The translations under genes and the position numbers were made by a program. Below, piece after piece: positions 1 to 5,203 of a DNA stretch of 9,979 bases (its first letter is position 1; each line of letters opens with the position of its first letter). Source of the stretch: an uncultured Succinivibrionaceae bacterium. Lineage in GTDB: Bacteria; Pseudomonadota; Gammaproteobacteria; Enterobacterales; Succinivibrionaceae. Under the pieces are notes generated by a model, which had not been told where the DNA came from, ran no database searches, and saw only the letters and a program-made list of their open reading frames with translations. The DNA lies in assembly GCA_900539665.1 (NCBI GenBank), contig UQCV01000086.1:1-9979 (forward strand). The letters run 5' to 3'.

Positions 1-51
1 GATCCAGAAAGTGTAGAAGATTTAGAAAGTATTTCTCGTCGCACAATATAA
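1..51 (+). CDS. C-terminal fragment of an unidentified plus-strand gene
   Basis: An open frame runs from the first base of the window to a TAA at 49-51 and encodes 16 residues, reading DPESVEDLESISRRTI. The start lies outside the window. The tail is acidic then basic and looks like ordinary coding sequence, but it is far too short to identify. It is immediately followed by a GC-rich hairpin at 57-74. One possible reading is the end of an IS200/IS605-type tnpB gene, whose stop is usually followed closely by the right-end palindrome. The residues themselves do not prove this, and a chance open frame is also possible. Confidence 0.35.
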   Translation, partial: DPESVEDLESISRRTI

Positions 52-74
52 AAATCCCCCTCTCTGTGGAGGGG
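51..74 (-). terminator. Rho-independent terminator of the minus-strand gene
   Basis: CCCCTC (57-62) pairs with GAGGGG (69-74) around a 6-nt loop. Read on the minus strand, the stem is followed by GATTTTTATA, a usable U-tract, so it can end transcription of the gene at 181-948. The plus-strand side has no T-run. The same hairpin may also be part of a dispersed element (see the repeat at 55-96). Confidence 0.55.
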
Positions 75-96
75 TAGTCTCAGAACCCTTGTTGCA
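55..96. repeat. Copy 1 of a GC-hairpin element
   Basis: This segment begins TCCCCC, forms a C4/G4 hairpin, and continues with TAGTCTCAGAACC and CTTGTTGC. The segment at 9617-9662 has the same order: TCCCCC, hairpin, a GATGTCACAAC block, then CTTAGGTTGC. A second hairpin follows at 92-109, where TTGCAT pairs with ATGCAA around ATAATC. The shared order outside the stem suggests a dispersed palindromic element, for example a REP-like unit or an IS200/IS605 end. The assignment is by eye. Confidence 0.35.
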
Positions 97-163
97 TATA
101 ATCATGCAAAACTAGAGCGGTAGCTAAAGATACTTGAGCCTCTTTCTAAAATAGATAACTTGT

Positions 164-197
164 TTACCACTTCTTCTTTTTTACCACTTCTTCTTTG
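164..197. repeat. 17-bp tandem duplication across a stop codon
   Basis: TTACCACTTCTTCTTTT (164-180) is followed directly by the same 17 bases with one change at the last position (181-197). On the minus strand this covers the last codons and the TAA of the gene at 181-948. Because 17 is not a multiple of three, the second copy lies in another frame, after the stop. It looks like a recent slippage duplication. Confidence 0.85.
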
Positions 198-948
198 GCA
201 TAAAGAGGGCGTCGATTTCGTCTTCTTCCTTTTGTTGTTCCTTAACCATTTCCATCTCTTTGTGCTGCTTAGCACTAACTGTTTGATTAAGTTCTTCTAG
301 CATACGTTCAAGTTCTTCACGTAGTGAAAGCATCCACTTGTCATCGGTGTTTATGCGCGTTATGCTAGTTAAAGCCCCTTGGATTAGGCCTCGCATAGTC
401 CCATATTGTTTTTCAAACTTAAGTTCGTTAATGTGAGACATCAAATTACAAAATTGAATCTTATAGATCATGAGCTCAAGTCGTTTATCTTCGGTGATAA
501 GATCAGCTTGTGACATGCGCCCGCGATTGAATTCAATACGGATAATCTTACGTAAACGGCGTAGCACCTTCATCATTCTTAATGAGGTATTGGTGTCATT
601 AGGAGGCACAAAAGTAGGTTCTGAGTTGGCTGAACTTCTTAAGGTTCTGATTTGTTCGGTTAACCCTTGGATACGTTGTTTAATGCTCACAGCATTAGGG
701 GTTACGGCGAGAATTTGCTTTAGCGCGTCAAGCACTCGTTCCTGAAGCACAATGATAATTTTGGTGCTATAAGGAATTTGGGTCACGTTAAGCAAGAGTT
801 CATCGGTTTCGTTAATAATCTCTTTTTTCTTGGCGATCAAGGCTTTTTGATCGATCTCTTGCTGGATTTTGTAGTCGTTATATACCATGTAGGCAATCAT
901 TAAAAGCATGGCTGCCGCGATACAAAGTATAACTAGAGTAAGAATCAT
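181..948 (-). CDS. Membrane-anchored helical protein of unknown function
   Basis: This encodes 255 residues. Residues 2-23 form one hydrophobic segment (a signal anchor). It is followed by a Lys-rich stretch, so the body should be cytoplasmic by the positive-inside rule. The rest is almost entirely predicted helix: a Glu/Lys-rich helix at 25-50, a short conserved-looking patch LNVTQIPYSTKIIIVLQ at 53-69, a basic helix at 123-144, a helical block at 150-222, and a highly charged tail ending PKKKW. The style resembles an uncharacterised gammaproteobacterial family of anchored coiled-coil proteins, sometimes loosely labelled DNA repair ATPase. I see no Walker motif, so I would not use that name. 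The ATG at 948 is the first in frame, with only a weak GGA upstream. The gene stands alone, is divergent from the gene at 1538, and has a terminator at 51-74. Confidence 0.8.
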   Translation of the reverse strand: MILTLVILCIAAAMLLMIAYMVYNDYKIQQEIDQKALIAKKKEIINETDELLLNVTQIPYSTKIIIVLQERVLDALKQILAVTPNAVSIKQRIQGLTEQIRTLRSSANSEPTFVPPNDTNTSLRMMKVLRRLRKIIRIEFNRGRMSQADLITEDKRLELMIYKIQFCNLMSHINELKFEKQYGTMRGLIQGALTSITRINTDDKWMLSLREELERMLEELNQTVSAKQHKEMEMVKEQQKEEDEIDALFMPKKKW

Positions 949-1174
949 AGTTCCATTAATCCATTTTTATAAAATTTCTAGCCACTATTTCGGTTAAGAC
1001 CTTGCTTTTTAGGGGCTTGTTTTTAGGGCTTTGGGGGCGCATTTTTTTGCTTTAGCCTTTATCTGTTTTTGCTTTTTGGGGGATCAATTATTGACGGTTA
1101 GATTTTATCTAATTTAGTCAAATTGGAAAAATTCTCCAAACTTCCTTTAACAGGTAGGCTTCTTTTTTGGGCTA

Positions 1175-1227
1175 GACTAACTAAAGATGCTTTTAAATGT
1201 TTTTAAAAGCTATTATTAGTTAGAGTC
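1175..1227. repeat. Large imperfect inverted repeat
   Basis: The core is GCTTTTAAA (1189-1197), loop TGTT, and TTTAAAAGC (1202-1210), a perfect 9-bp stem. Outside a small internal bulge the arms resume: GACTAACTAA (1175-1184) pairs with TTAGTTAGAGTC (1216-1227) apart from a 2-nt bulge. The full hairpin spans 53 nt. Neither strand has a T-run after it, so it is not a normal intrinsic terminator. It may be a small mobile-element remnant, a protein-binding site or an RNA structure. Confidence 0.6.
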
Positions 1228-1498
1228 AAAAAAGTGCAGAAAGTGGTAACCATAGTTTGTCTATAAGTGATTTTACTCTTGCCTGATGGCAGATTGCACG
1301 TTTTGCGTGTGTTTTGATGTTTAGGCTGTGATTTGTTAGGTGTTTTTAAGTTCCTTTTTGGCCAAAGAGGAAAAAACTTATAGGAAAAATAAAATCTAAA
1401 ACAATATATAATAAAAGTAAACAATAACTGATATCTGTAATACAATAAGTCAGAAATTGATTACCAGGAAGCAGCAAGTGATGTAAAACACGTAACTG

Positions 1499-1527
1499 TT
1501 TCAAGATTTTGGCATAAAACATATAAA
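1499..1527 (+). promoter_or_regulatory. Possible promoter close to the DUF3592-like gene
   Basis: TTTCAA (1499-1504), a 17-bp spacer and TATAAA (1522-1527) fit a weak sigma70 promoter. Transcription would start only a few nt before the ATG at 1538, giving an almost leaderless mRNA. This agrees with the lack of a Shine-Dalgarno sequence there. The -35 matches only three of six bases, so confidence is low. Confidence 0.3.
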
Positions 1528-1537
1528 ATTATAAATC

Positions 1538-2464
1538 ATGGCAGTAAAGATCTATGAATCGGAAAACGACATTCCGGTATTAGTGCAAGCTGAAAAAAGC
1601 GGGGCAAGCAAAGTTTATCGTGAAGTAACCGTAAGTCGCGTTACTCGCTCTTTGGCGTATATGCGTATTGCGTACGTGATTTGTTTAGTAGTTTATCTTG
1701 TGGGCACTTCGAGTTTTCCGAAAGGTGTTGTGGATTGGCTCGAGGATTTAGGTTACGTCCAAAAGACCCAAGCGGTGGTAGTTGGGCGTGACAACGTGCT
1801 GCACAAAGTTTACTTTTTGCAGGTTCAGTATCGAGACTCCAATAAGCAGCTCTACGTAGATGGCATCTTAGACTTAAAGAAGCATATGAGGCTATACAAC
1901 GGGATGAGTGAAGATAAGCGGACGATTACCGTTTACTACTATACTTCGCTCCCGGAAACTGTTTATGCCTATGGGCTTGATTGGATGTTTTACTTCTTTT
2001 GGACGGTGGTAACCTCCACCTTTTTAGGTCTCACTTGGTATATCGAAAAAAGGGGAATGACAGCCTCTTTGCCATTAACTTCTTTTAGTCAAGTTAGAGA
2101 AATCAGACCGGTAACCTTAGTAGGTATTTTAGGGCAAGTTTATGGTGAACCGGCTCTTAAAAACATCCCATACATGCATTACACCACGATCTGGAAAGCT
2201 GATAATAGCGATGCGCTTTATGTTGGCAAGCCGTATATTGTTGGTAATGGTTTAACCGCGGGGCGTTTGTCTCGCCAAACCGAAGTTGCCTATCGGGAGT
2301 TAAAATTTTTGGATCGGCCAAATTGTGGGATCATGATTAAACATAAAGATACGTTCGAAATTGTGCACCCCGAATCTACGCCGGCAGCAAATACCTTCAT
2401 TTTTAACGATCGTAAACTTCTTAAGTTGGTGCATCAAGGCTCATTAAATAAAGAACAAGTTTAA
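1538..2464 (+). CDS. Two-TM protein with DUF3592-like domain
   Basis: This encodes 308 residues. A cytoplasmic N-terminal stretch of about 40 residues precedes TM1 (about 42-58). A beta-rich domain of about 85 residues follows (about 62-146), including VYFLQVQYRDSNKQLYVDG and KRTITVYYYTSLPE. TM2 lies at about 148-168, followed by a soluble region of about 140 residues. A TM/beta-domain/TM layout with a VYYYTSLPE-type motif is characteristic of DUF3592 proteins, whose function is unknown. The C-terminal 140 residues are longer than in simple DUF3592 proteins and I do not recognise them. The topology should be N-in, domain outside, C-in. The ATG at 1538 has no Shine-Dalgarno; the leader is AAATTATAAATC. 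The gene is monocistronic. The domain call rests on layout and motif resemblance only. Confidence 0.75.
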   Translation: MAVKIYESENDIPVLVQAEKSGASKVYREVTVSRVTRSLAYMRIAYVICLVVYLVGTSSFPKGVVDWLEDLGYVQKTQAVVVGRDNVLHKVYFLQVQYRDSNKQLYVDGILDLKKHMRLYNGMSEDKRTITVYYYTSLPETVYAYGLDWMFYFFWTVVTSTFLGLTWYIEKRGMTASLPLTSFSQVREIRPVTLVGILGQVYGEPALKNIPYMHYTTIWKADNSDALYVGKPYIVGNGLTAGRLSRQTEVAYRELKFLDRPNCGIMIKHKDTFEIVHPESTPAANTFIFNDRKLLKLVHQGSLNKEQV

Positions 2465-2498
2465 GCTTAACTTTAATCAAGCTTACATTAGCTTAAAC
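2459..2498. repeat. Inverted repeat over the end of the DUF3592-like gene
   Basis: GTTTAAGCTTAA (2459-2470) contains the stop codon and pairs with TTAGCTTAAAC (2488-2498), with one bulged base. The 17-nt region between contains another CAAGCTT. No T-run follows on the plus strand; the next bases are A-rich. It may protect the mRNA 3' end or be a weak or factor-dependent terminator. Confidence 0.45.
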
Positions 2499-2814
2499 AA
2501 AAACATCAAAAAAAGTTGTGATAGTCACTATTGCCGTTGTTTCCGTTTTAGCCCTAAGTGCTTACTTTTAAGTTCTGACTTAGATTAAAGATTAGCTAAA
2601 GTAAAACTTAGGGTGCGACTCGATAACTACGGCCCTACCTGACTTACTTTCTTTCTTTATCCTTTATCCTTTATCCTTGGTTTTAACCTTTATCGTTTTT
2701 AATCTTTATCTTTGGTTTCAAAGAAAAATGAACGTAAAAGAGTTGTAAACTAGGCTTAGTTTTTCTGACTTAAGGTTAAGGTCACAACAATACCTAGTAA
2801 AAACTGTGGTTCAA
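2465..2814. other. Intergenic region upstream of the fumarase promoter
   Basis: No gene is visible here. The notable content is a pyrimidine-rich stretch with five copies of CTTTATC. Three are in perfect tandem (2655-2675) and two are degenerate followers (2688-2694 and 2704-2710). The remainder is AT-rich without recognisable sites. Confidence 0.6.
2655..2710. repeat. CTTTATC heptamer repeats
   Basis: There are three head-to-tail CTTTATC units at 2655-2661, 2662-2668 and 2669-2675, with further single copies at 2688-2694 and 2704-2710. Perfect units next to decaying ones are typical of slippage. The array lies about 105 bp upstream of the fumarase -35, too far for a simple promoter-spacing switch. 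Confidence 0.75.
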
Positions 2815-2844
2815 TTGTGAATATAAAAGGCATCATGCTATAAT
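2815..2844 (+). promoter_or_regulatory. Extended -10 promoter of the fumarase gene
   Basis: TTGTGA (2815-2820), an 18-bp spacer and a perfect TATAAT (2839-2844) preceded by TGC form an extended -10 promoter. The expected start is near 2851, leaving a leader of about 180 nt. I saw no clear FNR (TTGAT-N4-ATCAA) or CRP site around it. Confidence 0.7.
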
Positions 2845-2850
2845 CACCAA

Positions 2851-3031
2851 GTTTACAGTTTTTGTTTTGTGTCGTTTCGCGGTGGTGGAACGATGGAGTG
2901 CTGCTAGATTCTCTTTTTTCATGTGATGTTCAAGAAAAGACACCATATGATGGCCTCATGTGATGAACTCTTGAGTATTATATGAGAAAAGATAATGTTA
3001 GTAGCAGTAATAAACCAACAAGGAGTCGTTC
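2851..3031 (+). promoter_or_regulatory. Structured 5' leader of the fumarase mRNA
   Basis: About 180 nt lie between the promoter and the start codon. CGTTTC (2873-2878) pairs with GGAACG (2887-2892) around loop GCGGTGGT. CATATGA (2944-2950) pairs with TCATGTG (2956-2962), with one G-U pair, around TGGCC. TCATGTGATG occurs twice (2919-2928 and 2956-2965). Two tiny open frames lie inside: MECC at 2893-2907 and a 12-residue one, MMASCDELLSII, at 2947-2985. The ribosome site AAGGAG (3020-3025) ends 6 nt before the ATG. No known riboswitch class is recognisable. Regulation by the leader is an inference from its length and structure. Confidence 0.4.
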
Positions 3032-4558
3032 ATGACTGTTATCAAGCAGCAGGACTTTATTGAATCCATTTATGATGCACTGCAGTACATCTCTTACTAT
3101 CATCCGATAGATTTCGTACGCGCTCTTAAGAAGGCTTACGAACGTGAACAGAACCCAGCTGCAAAGTCAGCTATCGCTCAGATCTTAGTAAACTCTAAGA
3201 TGTGCGCTATCGGTCACAGACCATTATGCCAAGATACCGGTATCGTTAGCTGCTTTGTGAAGCTTGGTATGGATGTTAAGTTTGATGGCGATATGACCAT
3301 TGAAGAAATGGTTAACGAAGGTACTCGTCGCGCTTATTGTTCTGAAACCAATCCACTCCGTAAGAGTGTGCTTCGCGACCCAATCGGGGCTCGTGTAAAT
3401 ACCAAGGACAATACCCCAGCTGTAACTTACATTGAAACTGTTCCTGGTAATAAGGTTCAGGTTCTCATTGCTTCTAAGGGCGGTGGGTCTGAAAACAAGT
3501 CTAAACTTGTAATGCTTAACCCTTCAGATTCAATCGAAGATTGGATTTTAGAACAGATTCCTCATATGGGTGCTGGTTGGTGTCCTCCTGGGATCATTGG
3601 TGTTGGTGTCGGTGGGACCATGGATAAGGCCGCTGTTCTGGCTAAGGAAGCGCTCATGGAACCAATCGATATTGATGAGCTTATCGCTAAGGGCGCAGAA
3701 ACCTCTGAAGAAAAGCTTCGTTTAAGCCTTTACGACCAAATCAACAAGTTAGGTATTGGTGCTCAGGGTCTTGGTGGTCTCACTACCGTTCTTGACGTTA
3801 AGGTTAAGACTTACCCAACTCACGCTGTAGCAAAGCCTGTAGCTATTATCCCTAACTGTGCGGCTTCACGTCACATTGATTTCGAACTTGATGGCACAGG
3901 TCCTGTAAACCTCGTTCCACCTTCACTTGATGAATGGCCAGATATCGAACTTGGTAACTCAGACAATGCTCGTCGCGTTAATTTAAACAACATTACCAAG
4001 GAAGAAATGGCTACTTGGAAGACTGGGGAAACTCTCCTCATTTCTGGTACCATTTTAACTGGTCGTGATGCCGCTCATAAGCGTATTTGCGATCTTATTG
4101 CTGCTGGTAAGCCACTTCCTGAAGGGGTTGATTTCAAGGGTAAATTTATTTACTACGTTGGCCCAGTTCCACCAGTAGGTGACGAAGTTGTAGGTCCTGC
4201 AGGCCCAACTACTTCTACCCGTATGGATAAGTTTGTAGAAACCATGTTAAGCGAAACTGGTCTTTACGGTATGATTGGTAAGTCTGAACGTGGCGCAGCT
4301 GCAGTTGATTCTATCAAGAAGCACGGTGCAGTTTACCTCATGGCAGTTGGTGGGGCAGCTTACTTAGTATCTAAGGCTATTAAGAAGTCTCGCGTAGTTG
4401 CATTCCCTGAACTTGGGATGGAAGCAATCTATGAATTTGAAGTTCAAGATATGCCAGTTACTGTAGCTGTTGATAGCCAGGGTCACAATATTCACGTATC
4501 AGGTCCTGCTGAATGGAAAGAAAAGATCCATGAAATTAACTTCAAATATATCGACTAA
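3032..4558 (+). CDS. fumA: Class I (iron-sulfur) fumarate hydratase
   Basis: This encodes 508 residues, a single-chain class I fumarase that interconverts fumarate and L-malate in the cytoplasm, in the TCA cycle or the reductive branch to succinate. The N-terminal domain (about 10-285) and C-terminal beta domain (about 290-508) are both complete. The three cysteines that bind the [4Fe-4S] cluster are visible: C66 in PLCQDTG, C184 in GWCPPGIIG and C276 in PNCAASRH. D68 in CQDTG matches the catalytic aspartate of the family, and GPTTSTRMD (391-399) is the conserved substrate loop. The length fits the ~507-residue proteobacterial form, shorter than E. coli FumA/FumB (~548). The ATG has AAGGAG 6 nt upstream. 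Lys is almost always AAG, unlike the neighbouring genes, which suggests strong expression. The related tartrate dehydratase is two-subunit, so fumarase is preferred. The paralogue letter is uncertain. Confidence 0.95.
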   Translation: MTVIKQQDFIESIYDALQYISYYHPIDFVRALKKAYEREQNPAAKSAIAQILVNSKMCAIGHRPLCQDTGIVSCFVKLGMDVKFDGDMTIEEMVNEGTRRAYCSETNPLRKSVLRDPIGARVNTKDNTPAVTYIETVPGNKVQVLIASKGGGSENKSKLVMLNPSDSIEDWILEQIPHMGAGWCPPGIIGVGVGGTMDKAAVLAKEALMEPIDIDELIAKGAETSEEKLRLSLYDQINKLGIGAQGLGGLTTVLDVKVKTYPTHAVAKPVAIIPNCAASRHIDFELDGTGPVNLVPPSLDEWPDIELGNSDNARRVNLNNITKEEMATWKTGETLLISGTILTGRDAAHKRICDLIAAGKPLPEGVDFKGKFIYYVGPVPPVGDEVVGPAGPTTSTRMDKFVETMLSETGLYGMIGKSERGAAAVDSIKKHGAVYLMAVGGAAYLVSKAIKKSRVVAFPELGMEAIYEFEVQDMPVTVAVDSQGHNIHVSGPAEWKEKIHEINFKYID

Positions 4559-4596
4559 TCTTATCTAAGATTGCGTTGAAGTAATTTAAAACGGAA

Positions 4597-4626
4597 ACGG
4601 AGTAGTCAAAACTACTCCGTTTTTTT
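4597..4626 (+). terminator. Strong rho-independent terminator after fumarase
   Basis: A perfect 10-bp stem, ACGGAGTAGT (4597-4606) with ACTACTCCGT (4611-4620), has a CAAA loop. The stem ends in a run of seven Ts at 4620-4626. It lies about 40 nt after the fumarase stop and makes the gene monocistronic. Confidence 0.93.
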
Positions 4627-4639
4627 GTGGTTCAAGTTG

Positions 4640-4798
4640 TTGAAATTACGAGCGCCAAAAAACATGGAAATTGTGAGCGCAAAATCATAGCAACACGAGT
4701 CAAAACATAGAAACTATAAGTCCCAAAAACATAGAAACAACGATTCCAAAAAACATAGAAACAATGAATCCCAAATCATATCAACCGTTAGTAAAATG
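4640..4798. repeat. Degenerate ~24-bp tandem repeat, six to seven units
   Basis: Units start at 4640, 4665, 4688, 4708, 4732, 4756 and (decayed) 4779. A rough consensus is TAGAAACAACGAGTCC followed by CAAAAACA. Units 4-6 are the most alike; units 1-3 and 7 have drifted. Unit lengths vary (25, 23, 20, 24, 24, 23), so this is not a coding repeat. There are no unique spacers, so it is not CRISPR. The array starts 13 bp after the fumarase terminator. Possible roles are protein binding (iteron-like) or none. Confidence 0.7.
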
Positions 4799-5203
4799 AA
4801 AATTTGTACAAAATGTAGCCATCTATAAGTAAAAATGTGCTTTAAGAGGCTTTATGTTATTAAAATTGCTTATTTGTTTAGCAAGTGTTGTAAAATAAAA
4901 TAGTGCCATCTATTGCTATAAATGAGGATTTGATTAGCCTGTGGGAGTCTAAAAATGGAGCTTCTAAGCAGCATCACATTTATAAAGAATTTATAGGATT
5001 TAGGTTTGGCTAATAAATTTAAATCAGAGACTAAGTCTTTGGTTAGTGTAACTTGTTCAGCTTAAGCTAAATATTTTGTTTTTCTGAGATCGAATCGAAT
5101 ATGGAACTTTGTACGGCATCTCAAAAACTTTGCTTTAGGCTGACGAAGATACCTTTGTATCTTCTTCCTTTAGAAATAAATTATAAATAAAAACAGTTTT
5201 ACT
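4799..5203. other. AT-rich intergenic region upstream of the DUF3737 gene
   Basis: No gene is visible. The region holds two copies of a diverged motif (TTGTA, then GCCATCTAT, then a TAAAAATG/TATAAATG block) at 4804-4839 and 4888-4934, a 10-bp palindrome AGCTTAAGCT (5059-5068), and a hairpin at 5145-5164. I could not find a convincing -35/-10 pair for the gene at 5204, although TATAAA occurs at 5182-5187. Confidence 0.5.
5145..5164 (+). other. Hairpin in the leader of the DUF3737 gene
   Basis: GAAGATAC (5145-5152) pairs perfectly with GTATCTTC (5157-5164) around CTTT. A pyrimidine-rich but interrupted tail (TTCCTTT) follows, so it could act as a weak terminator or attenuator 40 nt before the start codon at 5204, or as an mRNA 5' stabiliser. 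There is no gene just upstream to terminate. Confidence 0.45.

Larger units (their letters stand above)
949..1537. other. AT-rich divergent intergenic region, 589 nt
   Basis: No convincing gene is present. It separates two divergent genes and so should hold both promoters. Visible structure includes a small palindrome, TTAGAT-TTT-ATCTAA (1098-1112), next to a TTGACG at 1091-1096, the large inverted repeat at 1175-1227, and a TATAAT at 1407-1412 without a good -35. An 80-codon minus-strand open frame at 1203-1445 is Phe/Tyr/Lys-rich and reads like translated AT-rich DNA. Confidence 0.6.

Noticed and set aside
470..745. 91-codon plus-strand open frame
   Set aside because: It is a shadow antisense to the membrane-anchored helical protein, Ser/Arg-rich, without its own start context.
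181..948. DNA repair ATPase label for the membrane-anchored protein
   Set aside because: No Walker A or B motif is visible. A single N-terminal membrane anchor and charged helices do not support an ATPase.
1203..1445. 80-codon minus-strand open frame
   Set aside because: It is rich in Phe, Tyr, Lys and Asn as expected from AT-rich DNA, overlaps part of the large inverted repeat, has no ribosome site and resembles no family.
2815..2844. FNR or CRP site at the fumarase promoter
   Set aside because: TTCAATTGTGAA has only TTCA/TGAA symmetry and does not match either consensus well enough.
4640..4798. Possible CRISPR array
   Set aside because: The repeated units abut with no unique spacers, vary in length and sequence, and no cas gene is near.
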